Positions 1-8,964 of a stretch of DNA of 41,258 nt are shown here, piece after piece. Below the pieces are notes generated by a model. That model had not been told where the DNA came from, made no database searches, and worked only from the letters and a program-made list of their open reading frames with translations. This stretch comes from Paenibacillus sp. Soil787 (GTDB lineage: Bacteria; Bacillota; Bacilli; Paenibacillales; NBRC-103111): contig NZ_LMSP01000023.1 of NCBI RefSeq assembly GCF_001429545.1, forward strand, positions 266 through 41,523. Direction: 5' to 3'. How positions within the stretch are numbered: the first letter of the stretch is position 1; every line of letters starts with the position of its first letter. The translations under genes were made by a program, and so were the position numbers.

Positions 1-90
1 ACTTCAGAATGCGGGAAATAGAGGATCCTCGTTCCGCCAAAACGTGAAATACGTGTTTTTGAGCAATATAAGGCATCTATGTTCCGCCAG
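1..90. repeat. GTTCCG-type intergenic repeat, copy 1 (may continue left of window)
   Basis: Two related units carry GTTCCGCC at 31-38 and 81-88, exactly 50 bp apart. Each is preceded by an A/T-rich AATA-AGG-like stretch, with AACGTG and CGTGTTTTT between them. The same arrangement with the same 50-bp period occurs at about 13669-13741. It has no coding potential and its function is unknown. Confidence 0.6.
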
Positions 91-222
91 CATAGTGTAG
101 TGTCGGGTAGAAAGATAACTACAATTGATACACCGTAATAAAGCCAGCAGCTACGTTTCCCAAAAAAATCAGAAAGGGTGTGCCTCTAGCTCTACCTCGA
201 AACTTATACTTTCTTTTCTATT

Positions 223-262
223 AAAAAAAGAGCATGCCATCATCCATGATGAGCATGCTCTT
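223..262 (-). terminator. Rho-independent terminator of the 277-711 gene
   Basis: Read on the minus strand, AAGAGCATGC pairs with GCATGCTCTT, and an inner CATCAT/ATGATG extension leaves a very small loop. A run of T follows directly. It starts 15 bp after the stop codon of the upstream membrane protein gene. Confidence 0.9.
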
Positions 263-276
263 TCGAATTCCAACAA

Positions 277-711
277 TTACGACAGCAGCTGCGGATTCGT
301 CATAATCAGTACTGCCACGATTACAGCGATGGCTGCGATCCAGCTGAATGTTTTAATTTTGGCAGCATCAGAAGCTGTGCTTTTACCTGCTTTGCTATTC
401 GCAATCAGCTTTTTGATTCTACCACCGATCATCCCCGTGATTGCTCCTACAATCAGAAGAAGAACAATGGAAGAGATCATCCAAAGGACGGACGGCTTCG
501 GATCCACTTGACTGATCATTGCGCCACCTGTAAGGAAGGTTACAATGAGTGAAAATTGACCGATGCGATTGATCTTAGCTATCACGCCGACAAAACTCTC
601 TTGAGCAGCTCCAGACAAAGTTGCAGCTCGTCCCACTAAGAATGGGAACATGACATACGCACCAAGCAGTAAAGCACTAATGACATGTAAAAAAATCATA
701 ACTGGATACAT
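277..711 (-). CDS. Small four-helix integral membrane protein, unknown function
   Basis: This is a 144-residue hydrophobic protein with four predicted membrane segments, at about residues 3-25, 50-68, 75-97 and 122-140. A basic stretch (GGRIKKLIANSKAGK) before the last helix is probably cytoplasmic. The ATG start is supported by GGAGGT seven bases upstream. The gene is monocistronic: a strong terminator follows at once, and the next gene upstream ends more than 200 bp away behind its own terminator. The arrangement resembles small DUF2269-like or YkvI-like membrane proteins, but I cannot assign a family with certainty. No catalytic motif is visible. Confidence 0.8.
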   Translation of the reverse strand: MYPVMIFLHVISALLLGAYVMFPFLVGRAATLSGAAQESFVGVIAKINRIGQFSLIVTFLTGGAMISQVDPKPSVLWMISSIVLLLIVGAITGMIGGRIKKLIANSKAGKSTASDAAKIKTFSWIAAIAVIVAVLIMTNPQLLS

Positions 712-847
712 TTGGACAACCTCCGCAATTTTATGTAATGGTTTTCCTAAGTATAACCGAACTGGAACAGTCCCGACAAGAAAGCGATCCCATGAATACA
801 GCTAATTCACTATATCTACACATAACTGTGACCAATTTTACGCAAAA

Positions 848-886
848 CAACCCAACGAACTCATCCTGATGATGAGCCCGCTGGGT
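848..886 (-). terminator. Terminator-like hairpin after the secreted-protein gene
   Basis: On the minus strand AACCCAGCG...CTCATC pairs with GATGAG...CGTTGGGTT around a short loop, followed by GTTTTG. The U tract is modest. It lies about 50 bp beyond the stop codon at 935. Confidence 0.75.
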
Positions 887-934
887 TATTTTCACTGCCT
901 ATTGATCAAGCAGATTGCCTGTCAGCTTAACACT

Positions 935-2509
935 TTAAGGGAGCGGCTCAGCTGGAACGTTAGCGATCGTAACGGCCTCTGTAAACTTGGCTGTAGTGTT
1001 CTGTCTCAATCGCATATTAGCAGAACCAGAGATGCTTGGATTAATTTGAATACTCACAATCTTCTCTGCATGACCGCTTGCATCAGCTGTTAAAGAGAAG
1101 CTCGAACTGTAACCGTAGCTGGTAGGCCATGTGCCATTGCTGTTTTGAACCTTAGCGACCTGAGTACCTGAACTATTATAAATGCCAATCGTATAGCCGG
1201 TTGTTGTTGAATTTGCCGTTAAACCATTTAGGATTATCTTCACTTGAAATACAGCCTGATTTGGCAATTGCGCTTGATGGACAAAAACAAACGGATCTGT
1301 CGTATTCGTAGCAGCACTATATCCGTAAGATCCTACCTTATATGTTGAAGGATCCCACCACTTATAACCAGCTGCAGGCGCTGCCCAAGGCTCGGCCTGC
1401 GGCTCTGTTGTATTAGCCGGCTGCTCCCATGAGTAGAGAGTAGTTGCTGAGTCCAATGTAAGTCCTGGTACTTGCGTTAAACTTGTATAACTTTCTTTGG
1501 TTGCCAACCAGTTTACCATGTTCACAAGAAGCTTCGAATCATTTTGTTCTTGAAACCCAGCATAGGTAGTCTTAGCACCGCCGGTCTCTTCTTTCAAATA
1601 TTTCGGCGTCGCATCTTCAATTGGTGATGAATCGCCAATGAATCCGGCTTTGCCTGTACTAACTTTGGAAACTGCGACAAAAGGACCCTCTGCTACACCT
1701 CCGCCATTGTAAACCCCTTGATCCACAGCACTAGCCCATTTGGTCGTTGTCGCTGGTAGGTAAACAATACCCTTTGCTTTGTTCGGGTCTGTAACCGCTA
1801 AAGTCGAACCTGCATGCATAGCGACCGTCGATACCCCACTTGTAATGTTAAAAGCCTGCGGTGGGCTCACGATATTATTCGCTGTAATATCACCTAAGGC
1901 GTTATAGCGGAACTTCACACCGAAATTGTCCGACAACCAATCTGAGCTTGCAACACCCTGCATCGCTGCGGAAGCTGCTTCTTCAGTGCTCATACCGGCA
2001 GCTGGATTCGTCCACGCGCCGCGACGAAATCCATTGAATACTTCTGAGGCGTCCCAACGATTTTTATTACGATCTGCATTGTAATGATCGCCAATGAAGA
2101 AGATACTGCCGCCACCTTGCACATATTGCAGCATAGCGCTTTGCTCCGATGTCTTGTATGGAATGTTAGCCTCACCAATAACAAACACATCATACGCTGA
2201 TAAATCGGAGAGTGTAATTGCCGTACTCTTACGCAATTCTTTTACATAATAGCCTGCATTTCCTAATGCGTTAGCAAAATCAGAGAAACCGCCGTCAATC
2301 ACCCAATCAGCTGCACCTGCCGTTTGACCGTGCGTATTGTCAAACAGCACCTTTTTGCCATTCGCCGTTGTCGGCGTTATCGATGGCGCGGGGTCATTCG
2401 GACCTTCCGCAAAAGCTTGTGGAACACTGCCTAATAATGATACGGATAATGCTGCGGTTAAACAGAGCTTTCTCCAGCTTCTTGTTCCTAGCAAGCTTTT
2501 CTTCAACAT
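935..2509 (-). CDS. Secreted protein with a glutamine-amidotransferase-like (ThuA/DUF4350-type) domain, unknown function
   Basis: The predicted precursor is 524 residues. I chose ATG at 2509 because GGTGGG lies five bases upstream and the protein then begins with a typical Sec signal peptide: a basic N-terminus, a hydrophobic core and a likely cleavage after AFA, near residue 34. A TTG start at 2542 is in frame but lacks a good ribosome site. Residues about 50-330 read like an alpha/beta glutamine-amidotransferase-like fold, with VLFDNTHGQ, a YDVFVIGEAN strand and GGSIFFIGDHYN. Residues about 375-524 are Ser/Thr/Asn/Gly-rich and look like an extracellular beta-sandwich. There is no LPXTG motif or SLH repeat, so it is probably released. 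I do not recognise the substrate or reaction. Confidence 0.8.
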   Translation of the reverse strand: MLKKSLLGTRSWRKLCLTAALSVSLLGSVPQAFAEGPNDPAPSITPTTANGKKVLFDNTHGQTAGAADWVIDGGFSDFANALGNAGYYVKELRKSTAITLSDLSAYDVFVIGEANIPYKTSEQSAMLQYVQGGGSIFFIGDHYNADRNKNRWDASEVFNGFRRGAWTNPAAGMSTEEAASAAMQGVASSDWLSDNFGVKFRYNALGDITANNIVSPPQAFNITSGVSTVAMHAGSTLAVTDPNKAKGIVYLPATTTKWASAVDQGVYNGGGVAEGPFVAVSKVSTGKAGFIGDSSPIEDATPKYLKEETGGAKTTYAGFQEQNDSKLLVNMVNWLATKESYTSLTQVPGLTLDSATTLYSWEQPANTTEPQAEPWAAPAAGYKWWDPSTYKVGSYGYSAATNTTDPFVFVHQAQLPNQAVFQVKIILNGLTANSTTTGYTIGIYNSSGTQVAKVQNSNGTWPTSYGYSSSFSLTADASGHAEKIVSIQINPSISGSANMRLRQNTTAKFTEAVTIANVPAEPLP

Positions 2510-2875
2510 CAAATCCCACCATCCCATGGATTTTTTAGCCAATTATGCTGGCTTATGCCTATCGTAGCATAGACCATTAACTGGGAATAGTAGATGGAAA
2601 TCAATTTACAAAATTAACAAAAAATTGTGCATCGCCACAATAAAATGAGATAAAGCCTCAGGTCCTTGGTGTAAGCCATTCCTTTTATTCATGGGGAGAG
2701 ATAGATGTGGATTCAAAGCGCTTTTGAAGTCGTGTTATTTGAATTGATTAGGAGGAATTAAACGATCACGACAGTTACTTGGCGGGTTTCTTTGCAAGGG
2801 ACTACTCGCTGTTCTCGGGTGTACAAGAAGACTTTAGCCGTTTTGCAGCTGAATCCCCTTAAGATTTCACTAATA

Positions 2876-3117
2876 TCGAAGAGAACTATTATTCAAGACC
2901 CAAAATAACTGCGAAAGTGCAGGCATTTTATTAAAAATCGTTTGAATAGAGGAAAAGCCTGCTAATATGCAGGAATTTTTAGCTTTACCATCCTGAAACT
3001 AAAAAAAACCGAAAAAGCCTGCACGATTGCAGGAATTTGCGAATTGGAGCTATTTAAAGAAAAAAAGAATGTATAATTGCAGGTTTACCACAACCGTAAT
3101 CATTCTTCTCGTTAAAG
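2876..3117. repeat. 240-bp intergenic element with CCTGC/GCAGG hairpins, copy 1
   Basis: This stretch aligns along its whole length with 26128-26374, with scattered substitutions and small indels. Both copies start near TCGA(A/G)GAGAAC and end at CTTCTCGTTAAAG. Inside are four degenerate units built on GCAGG; the two central ones form CCTGC-N6-GCAGG hairpins preceded by GAAAAAG. No reading frame spans it. Confidence 0.8.
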
Positions 3118-3144
3118 TTCGCTCCAACCCAAATTAATAAGGGG

Positions 3145-3249
3145 GAGACTTTGGTCTACGACCAAAGATCCCTAATGCGGAGAGACTTTGGTCTACGACC
3201 AAAGATTCCTAATGCGGAGAGACTTTGGTCTACGACCAAAGATCCCTAT
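3145..3249. repeat. Three 37-bp tandem repeats, each a perfect hairpin
   Basis: Units start at 3145, 3182 and 3219. Each contains CTTTGGTC-TAC-GACCAAAG, a perfect 8-bp stem with a three-base loop, joined by a GATCCCTAATGCGGA-type linker. The first two are complete, the third is cut after GATCCCTA, and they differ at one linker base. There are no spacers, so this is not CRISPR. Confidence 0.9.
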
Positions 3250-3316
3250 ATTAGGTTTTACCACCAATAAGAAAACGGTTTTGGATTACCGAATACTTAA
3301 ACATTTCTTATGTGGT

Positions 3317-3358
3317 AAAAAAAAGAACCAACCACCCATTCACATAGGTAGTTGATCC
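3317..3358 (-). terminator. Terminator of the icd-mdh transcript
   Basis: On the minus strand an imperfect stem (GGATCAACTACC with GGGTGGTTGGTTC) is followed by eight T. It starts 15 bp after the mdh stop codon. Confidence 0.8.
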
Positions 3359-3373
3359 TTCTTCAAAAGCGTA

Positions 3374-4315
3374 TTAACCTGTTACAACTTTGATTACATT
3401 GCGAACAGAGTTTGCTGTTTTGTCCAAAGCTGCTTTCTCATCTTCAGTCAGCTCGATGTCAAGAATTTTCTCGATACCGTTAGCACCAAGTACAGTTAGA
3501 ACGCCCATGAACAACTTGTCATAACCATATTCGCCTTCAAGAAGAGCGATAGTTGGGATGATACGTTTTTTATCTTTAAGGATTGCCTCTGTCATTTGCA
3601 CAAGGGAAGCCGCTGGTGCGTAGTATGCACTACCGTTACCAAGCAGGTTAACGATTTCCCCGCCGCCAGTACGTGTACGTTGAACGATTGCTTCAATACG
3701 GTCAGCTGGGATCAGCTTCTCGATTGGCACGCCGCCAGCGTATGTGTAACGAACAAGTGGAACCATGTCATCGCCGTGTCCGCCGATAACAACCCCTTTA
3801 ACATCCTCAACAGATACGTTCAACTCTTGGGAGATAAACGTCAGGTAACGAGCTGTATCAAGCACACCGGATTGACCGATTACGCGGTTTTTTGGGAAAC
3901 CAAGCGCTTGGTATGCTACGTAGGTCATTGCGTCAACAGGGTTACTTAAGATGATAACGATGGAATCAGGAGCTACTTCTCTCACGTTCTCACAGACGGA
4001 TTTCACGATGCCTGCATTCGTGTTTACCAAATCGTCGCGGCTCATACCTGGTTTACGAGCGATACCTGCTGTAATGATAACGATATCGGAACCAGCAGCA
4101 TCCGCATAGTTCGATGTACCTGTGATTTGAGCGTCATAACCTTGAACCGGACCTGCTTCGAGCATGTCGAGCGCTTTCCCTTTTGTAGGGTTTTCCAGTT
4201 GTGGAATGTCGAGAAGAACAACGTCACCAAGTTCTTTTTGAGCTAACATAAGAGCCGTAGTAGCCCCTGTAAAACCTGCCCCGACAACGGTAATTTTATT
4301 ACGACGAATTGCCAT
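3374..4315 (-). CDS. mdh: Malate dehydrogenase
   Basis: The 313-residue cytosolic enzyme interconverts malate and oxaloacetate with NAD in the TCA cycle. The Rossmann glycine motif GAGFTGA is at residues about 12-18. The substrate-binding arginine loop RKPGMSRDD lies near residue 88, and the catalytic histidine is in VIGGHGDDM near residue 178. The length is normal for the LDH-like bacterial MDH family. AGGAGGT lies nine bases before the ATG. It follows icd by 52 bp on the same strand and is probably co-transcribed with it. The order citZ-icd-mdh matches B. subtilis. Confidence 0.97.
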   Translation of the reverse strand: MAIRRNKITVVGAGFTGATTALMLAQKELGDVVLLDIPQLENPTKGKALDMLEAGPVQGYDAQITGTSNYADAAGSDIVIITAGIARKPGMSRDDLVNTNAGIVKSVCENVREVAPDSIVIILSNPVDAMTYVAYQALGFPKNRVIGQSGVLDTARYLTFISQELNVSVEDVKGVVIGGHGDDMVPLVRYTYAGGVPIEKLIPADRIEAIVQRTRTGGGEIVNLLGNGSAYYAPAASLVQMTEAILKDKKRIIPTIALLEGEYGYDKLFMGVLTVLGANGIEKILDIELTEDEKAALDKTANSVRNVIKVVTG

Positions 4316-4367
4316 TTGAGATGTACCTCCTAATAGTTTTTAGTAGATCAACATTTTCTCAAAAGAA

Positions 4368-5666
4368 TTAAGCCATGTTTTTGATGATTTCGTTCGCGAA
4401 CTCGGAACATTTGATTTCTTTCGCGCCTTCCATCAAACGAGCAAAGTCATAAGTTACGGTTTTGTTGTTGATGGAAGTTTCCAAGCCTTTGTAGATCAGC
4501 TCAGCCGCTTCCAACCAGCCAAGGTGCTCAAGCATCATAACACCAGATAGAATTACGGAACCTGGGTTAACTACGTCAAGACCAGCGTATTTTGGAGCTG
4601 TACCATGCGTAGCTTCGAAGATCGCGTGACCAGTCAAGTAGTTAATGTTTGCTCCTGGAGCGATACCGATACCGCCAACTTGTGCAGCAAGTGCATCAGA
4701 CAGGTAGTCACCGTTCAGGTTCAATGTTGCGATTACGTCGAAATCCGTTGGACGTGTCAATACTTGTTGCAATGCGATGTCAGCAATTGCATCTTTTACG
4801 ATGATTTTGCCAGCTGCTTCAGCGTCTTTTTGAGCTTTGTTAGCTGCTTCAGCGCCTTCTGCTTCTTTGATACGATCGTATTGTGCCCATGTGAATGTTT
4901 TGTCCGCATATTCACGCTCAGCAAGCTCATAACCCCAGTTTTTGAACGCGCCTTCTGTGAACTTCATGATGTTACCTTTGTGTACCAAAGTCAGTGTTTT
5001 ACGGCCATGTTTGATCGCGTACTCGATTGCAGCGCGTACCAAACGCTCAGTACCTTCGGAGGATACTGGCTTAACGCCGATTCCTGAAGTTTCTGGGAAG
5101 CGAATTTTGTTAACGCCCATTTCGTCTTGAAGGAATTTAATAACTTTCTTAACTGCGTCGGAACCAGCTTCCCACTCAATGCCAGCATAGATATCTTCTG
5201 TATTTTCGCGGAAAATAACCATGTCAACCAGCTCAGGACGTTTAACCGGTGAAGGAACGCCATTGAAGTAACGAACTGGACGGGAACAAACGTAAAGATC
5301 TAATTCTTGACGAAGTGCAACGTTCAGGGAACGAATACCGCCACCGATTGGCGTTGTAAGAGGTCCTTTGATGGACACGATGTATTCGCGCATAGCTGTT
5401 AATGTATCGTTAGGCAGCCAGTTGTTGTATTTGTTAAAAGCTTTCTCGCCGGCAAAAACTTCGTACCAAGCGATTTTTTTCTCGCCTTTGTATGCTTTCT
5501 CAACTGCAGCATCCAGAACGCGTACGGAAGCAGCCCAGATATCAGGACCTGTACCGTCACCTTCGATGTAAGGAATGATTGGATTGTTAGGTACTTGCAG
5601 AACACCATTCTCGATGGTGATTTTTTGACCTTCTTTTGGTAGTTCGTAAGATTCGAATTGTGGCAT
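4368..5666 (-). CDS. icd: Isocitrate dehydrogenase, NADP-dependent
   Basis: The 432-residue enzyme oxidises isocitrate to 2-oxoglutarate and CO2 in the TCA cycle. Visible motifs are [12 protein letters not shown] near residue 33, the substrate loop [30 protein letters not shown], and HGTAPKYAG near residue 355. The Lys-Tyr pair in that last motif is the NADP-specificity signature known from the E. coli enzyme. The ATG is preceded by AGGAGG with eight bases between. It sits between citZ (349 bp upstream) and mdh. The long gap before it may hold its own promoter, but none stands out. Confidence 0.97.
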   Translation of the reverse strand: MPQFESYELPKEGQKITIENGVLQVPNNPIIPYIEGDGTGPDIWAASVRVLDAAVEKAYKGEKKIAWYEVFAGEKAFNKYNNWLPNDTLTAMREYIVSIKGPLTTPIGGGIRSLNVALRQELDLYVCSRPVRYFNGVPSPVKRPELVDMVIFRENTEDIYAGIEWEAGSDAVKKVIKFLQDEMGVNKIRFPETSGIGVKPVSSEGTERLVRAAIEYAIKHGRKTLTLVHKGNIMKFTEGAFKNWGYELAEREYADKTFTWAQYDRIKEAEGAEAANKAQKDAEAAGKIIVKDAIADIALQQVLTRPTDFDVIATLNLNGDYLSDALAAQVGGIGIAPGANINYLTGHAIFEATHGTAPKYAGLDVVNPGSVILSGVMMLEHLGWLEAAELIYKGLETSINNKTVTYDFARLMEGAKEIKCSEFANEIIKNMA

Positions 5667-6015
5667 GATTAGTTCCTCCTAAAATTTATGTAGATTAGTT
5701 TATCGAAAAAGTTACTGTTGCGCATTACGTTGCGTGCTTTTGGCAGTGCCTTCCGACCGCTGTTATCATCTTGTCCAATTGAATTTATTTTATGGTATGG
5801 ACAGGATTCTAAAGGCGGACACTTACGTTTCTCCAGGCACTGCCAAGCACTCCACTTAGCTATATAACTGCTGCGAGAAACTTCCTAAGAAATTTAACTC
5901 GTCACCGTAGTAGTGTAGGTAGACACACAAAAAGTGACGGGAGTCGCGGCACTCCCTAGGATTGACCTAGAGTTGGTACCGAACTGCCCGCACCTTGAGC
6001 TTACTTGAAACCAAA
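5667..6015. other. Intergenic gap between citZ and icd
   Basis: No gene is supportable. On the minus strand, GGGAGT-N6-ACTCCC (5939-5956), followed after four bases by five T, forms a modest terminator for citZ. A separate inverted pair, GGCAGTGCCT near 5745 and AGGCACTGCC near 5837, lies about 90 bp apart. Its role is unclear. Confidence 0.5.
5929..5957 (-). terminator. Probable weak terminator of citZ
   Basis: Minus-strand stem GGGAGT/ACTCCC with a six-base loop, then GTCAC and five T. The stem is short and the U tract is displaced, so partial readthrough into icd is plausible. Confidence 0.5.
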
Positions 6016-7128
6016 TTAGCGAGCGCTAATTGGAATGTATTTTTGGTTAACCGGACCCGTATACTCAGCGCGAGGGCGGATCAAACGGTTGTTTTCGTAC
6101 TGCTCCAAGATGTGGGCAGCCCAACCGGATGTACGGCTGATCGCGAAGATCGGCGTGAACAGGTCACGTGGGATTTCCAACGTTGTGTAAACGGAAGCTG
6201 AGTAGAAATCAACGTTTGGTTTCAAGCCTTTGAGGCTGGTAACCAATTCGTCTGCTTTAATGGACATTTCGTACCATTTCAGGTTGCCAGTTAATTTACC
6301 AAGCTCGTAAGACATTTTTTGCAAGTGCTTCGCACGCGGATCTCCGTTTTTGTAAACACGGTGTCCAAAGCCCATGATTTTGTCTTTGCGCTCTAATTTA
6401 TCGTTGATGTAAGGAACTACGTTCTCTACCGTACCGATCTCTTCCAGCATCGCCATAACAGCTTCGTTCGCACCGCCGTGAAGAGGTCCTTTGAGCGTGC
6501 CGATCGCTGAAGTAATACCGGAGTAGATGTCTGTCAAAGTTGCAACAGTAACGCGTGCAGCGAATGTGGAAGCATTTAGCTCATGGTCAGCGTGTAAAAC
6601 TAGTGCTTTATCCAAAGCTTCAATCGCGATTTTATCCGGTTCGTTACCTGTTAGTTGGTACAAGAAGTTAGCTGCAACGGAAGCATATCCTGGGGAAGCT
6701 AAAGGTTCTTTACCTTCACGGATACGAGCGAAAGCTGCGATGATGCCTGGAATTTGTGCTTGCAGCTTGATCGCTTTACGCACATTGGATTCAGGACTCA
6801 AATCGTTCGCTTCTTCATCATACAGAGCAAGAGCCGATACTGCCGTACGAAGCGCAGCCATGGAATTAACATCTTTCGGGAATGCTTTAATCTGGTTGAT
6901 AACCGCGTCAGGCACCTTGCTGTAAGCGTTCAGGTCGCTTTGCAGTTTCTCAAGCTCAGTTTGCGTCGGTAACTTACCGAACCAAAGCAAATAAATAACT
7001 TCTTCAAATGTCGCATTTTCTGCGAGGTCATCAATATCAATCCCGCGATACGTTAGCACACCATCTACAATGGAGCTGATCGACGAGGTCGTGGCTACAA
7101 TTCCTTCTAAACCTTTGGTTGCAGACAT
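6016..7128 (-). CDS. citZ: Citrate synthase
   Basis: The 370-residue short-type Gram-positive citrate synthase condenses acetyl-CoA and oxaloacetate. The catalytic set is visible: His in HADHELNAS near residue 182, His in GFGHRVYK near residue 255, and Asp in NVDFYSASVY near residue 305. AAGGAG stands eight bases before the ATG. It is the first gene of the TCA cluster and diverges from ppx. An ATAA-N7-TTAT site and a half-site upstream suggest CcpC control, as in B. subtilis. The alternative, a 2-methylcitrate synthase, is less likely given the icd-mdh neighbourhood. Confidence 0.95.
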   Translation of the reverse strand: MSATKGLEGIVATTSSISSIVDGVLTYRGIDIDDLAENATFEEVIYLLWFGKLPTQTELEKLQSDLNAYSKVPDAVINQIKAFPKDVNSMAALRTAVSALALYDEEANDLSPESNVRKAIKLQAQIPGIIAAFARIREGKEPLASPGYASVAANFLYQLTGNEPDKIAIEALDKALVLHADHELNASTFAARVTVATLTDIYSGITSAIGTLKGPLHGGANEAVMAMLEEIGTVENVVPYINDKLERKDKIMGFGHRVYKNGDPRAKHLQKMSYELGKLTGNLKWYEMSIKADELVTSLKGLKPNVDFYSASVYTTLEIPRDLFTPIFAISRTSGWAAHILEQYENNRLIRPRAEYTGPVNQKYIPISAR

Positions 7129-7182
7129 GGGAATCTCTCCTTAGCTACTCTATTAGCAAAAAATTGCTTTTTTCCTAACTTA

Positions 7183-7237
7183 ATAATAAAGTATTTTGTT
7201 TAATAAGTGAACAAAAGCAGACATAAAACTTCATTAT
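7183..7237. promoter_or_regulatory. CcpC-like operator pair upstream of citZ
   Basis: A perfect match to the CcpC consensus ATAA-N7-TTAT lies at 7223-7237. A near match, ATAA-N7-TTTT, lies 40 bp closer to citZ at 7183-7197 and overlaps the probable promoter. A full dyad plus a promoter-proximal half-site about 40 bp away is the layout described for CcpC targets in B. subtilis. The consensus is AT-rich, so chance matches are possible. Confidence 0.5.
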
Positions 7238-7354
7238 CACTATCATAAAGAATCTTTTTGGCGGAAATCGTACTGTTTTTTGAGCCATTTCTTCAAAACA
7301 CACGATACAAGTTTTTGTTAATTCCTCCGAATTATGCACCCTTGGAGGAAAAGT

Positions 7355-7383
7355 TTGTCGAGTCGTGCCCAGATTGATACAAT
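7355..7383 (+). promoter_or_regulatory. Sigma-A promoter of ppx
   Basis: TTGTCG at 7355-7360 and TACAAT at 7378-7383 are separated by exactly 17 bp. The start codon is 46 bp beyond the -10 box. Confidence 0.7.
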
Positions 7384-7428
7384 GTAGGCAAAGTAAAAGT
7401 GATTTTTCTCTGAAAAAGGAGCAAATAC

Positions 7429-8964
7429 ATGAGCAGCAGATCAAGTATCGGCATCATAGATATCGGATCCAATTCGATACGACTTGTTATTTACGAAATT
7501 AATGCCCACGGGGCATACCGTGTTGTCAGTGAGCATAAGGATTCAGCTAGACTCAGCGAACGCATTGGTTCCGATGGCATTTTACATAGCAAAGACATTA
7601 TTTCTATTGTCCCAATTCTATCCCATTACGCTCTGCTATGCAAAGTTCATGAGGTTCAGACGATAAGAGCCGTAGCAACGGCAGCCATTCGGAATGCGGC
7701 CAATTCAGCTGAAATTGTACGAATTCTCCAGGAACAGAGCGGACTTCATATTGAAGTTCTGAGCGGTACCGAAGAGGCTCGTTATGGCTACTTAGGCGTT
7801 ATCAATTCCATTGATATTCGGGACGGCTTGATCATAGATATTGGCGGAGGGAGCACAGAAGTCACATTGCTTCGAAACCGGAAGTTGCTGCACAGCGTTT
7901 CCTTTCCTTTCGGTGCGGTAAACACCACACGCCAATTTATGAAAAATGGGAATCTGACCGAGCAGGAAATGGGTGATATTCGCCGGATGGTTGAAGATGC
8001 GATCTTGGCTCATCCTTGGATTGCCAGTTCTCCTAATCTGCCTATGATTGGTCTAGGCGGAACGATTCGAACTCTTGGGAAAATAAGCCAAAAACGTAAC
8101 AAGCACTCGCTTCAGCTTGCCCACAATTATACGCTGAAACCTGGGGAGCTTCGTGATTTCCTCCTATTGTTATCCTCCATGCCATTGGAAAAACGAAAAA
8201 AAATGGATGGTCTCTCCAAAGAGCGTGCAGATATTATAGTTCCAGGACTGATCATTATGGACACCATATTCGAAGCTGCGGGTTCATCAGCTTGCATGAT
8301 CAGTGGATCAGGACTTCGTGATGGCCTTTTCTATGAAACATTCGATCCTAAGCACCCCATCAAGGAAGATGTTCTTGAATCAAGTATCCATAATTTGCTT
8401 TTGCTGCATCCGAACGCTGCTGTGAAGCATGTCTCTCACGTAGATAAATTCGCTATGCAGCTTTATCATACGATTACTGTACCGCCTGAAACGGAAGATC
8501 GCAGCCAAAAATACTTGCATACTGCTGCCCTCTTGCATCGAATTGGAGCGAGCATTCATTATTATCAATACCTCAAACATACGCAATACATGATGACAGG
8601 GGCACATATCGACGGTCTCAGTCATCGAGAAATTGTGATTTGCTCTTTCATTGCTACTTACAAAACAAAAAGCCGGACCCAACAACAAGTCCTAGCTTAC
8701 AAGGACCTTTTGTTGGAGTCCGACGCGGCATTAATCGTAAAGCTGGGCACACTGCTTAAATTAGCAATGGCTTTGGATCATAGTGAGACACAGCCTGTTC
8801 AAGAACTGCAAACAACGACAACCGATTCGACCTTAACTCTCAAGCTGTTATGTATCCACAACCCCATTATGGAGCTAAAGGAACTCGCAGCTATCAGCAA
8901 GGATTTCGAAAAAATCTGGGGGCTGAAACTTAAGACTCAAGCCGGAGTTTTTTCCAAGAAGTAA
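7429..8964 (+). CDS. ppx: Exopolyphosphatase (Ppx/GppA family)
   Basis: The 511-residue protein should release phosphate from the ends of polyphosphate chains, or hydrolyse pppGpp as some family members do. The N-terminal sugar-kinase/Hsp70-like fold shows IIDIGSNSIRLVIYE at about residues 9-23, the second phosphate loop IDIGGGSTEVTLL near residue 140, and GLGGTIRTLGK near residue 205. The C-terminal part from about residue 320 resembles the helical HD-like domain of longer Ppx proteins (HTAALLHRIGASIHY). AAGGAG precedes the ATG by seven bases. It converges on ppk, with a 35-bp 3' overlap, so a polyphosphate-degrading and a polyphosphate-making gene are paired. Confidence 0.93.
   Translation: MSSRSSIGIIDIGSNSIRLVIYEINAHGAYRVVSEHKDSARLSERIGSDGILHSKDIISIVPILSHYALLCKVHEVQTIRAVATAAIRNAANSAEIVRILQEQSGLHIEVLSGTEEARYGYLGVINSIDIRDGLIIDIGGGSTEVTLLRNRKLLHSVSFPFGAVNTTRQFMKNGNLTEQEMGDIRRMVEDAILAHPWIASSPNLPMIGLGGTIRTLGKISQKRNKHSLQLAHNYTLKPGELRDFLLLLSSMPLEKRKKMDGLSKERADIIVPGLIIMDTIFEAAGSSACMISGSGLRDGLFYETFDPKHPIKEDVLESSIHNLLLLHPNAAVKHVSHVDKFAMQLYHTITVPPETEDRSQKYLHTAALLHRIGASIHYYQYLKHTQYMMTGAHIDGLSHREIVICSFIATYKTKSRTQQQVLAYKDLLLESDAALIVKLGTLLKLAMALDHSETQPVQELQTTTTDSTLTLKLLCIHNPIMELKELAAISKDFEKIWGLKLKTQAGVFSKK

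Larger units (their letters stand above)
2510..3373. other. Repeat-rich intergenic region between the secreted-protein gene and mdh
   Basis: No supportable gene lies here. The stretch 2691-2745 resembles one arm of the palindromic element at 40864-40998. The stretch 2876-3117 is a copy of a roughly 240-bp repeat found again at 26128. Three 37-bp tandem hairpin units lie at 3145-3249, and the mdh terminator ends the region. A Shine-Dalgarno-like AGGAGG near 2750 is not followed by a start codon or a lasting reading frame. Confidence 0.7.

Noticed and set aside
125..511. 128-codon plus-strand frame at the left edge
   Set aside because: It runs antisense to the small membrane protein gene and through its terminator; the minus-strand gene has a good ribosome site and hydrophobic segments.
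2712..2728. TTCAAAGCGCTTTTGAA as a catabolite-repression (cre) site
   Set aside because: The flanks do not fit the cre consensus, no gene start follows, and the related element at 40864 has a different sequence at this point.
2750..2878. Small or decayed gene after the AGGAGG near 2750
   Set aside because: No start codon at a suitable distance, and the open codons read as low-information sequence that ends in a repeat.
3145..3249. CRISPR array
   Set aside because: The repeats are directly adjacent, without unique spacers, and no cas gene is present.
4605..5087. 160-codon plus-strand frame within icd
   Set aside because: It is the antisense shadow of a strongly conserved gene and has a Cys-rich composition.
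7175..7444. 89-codon minus-strand frame upstream of citZ
   Set aside because: It covers the divergent promoter region and the start of ppx, has no ribosome site and a Cys/Phe-rich composition typical of chance frames.
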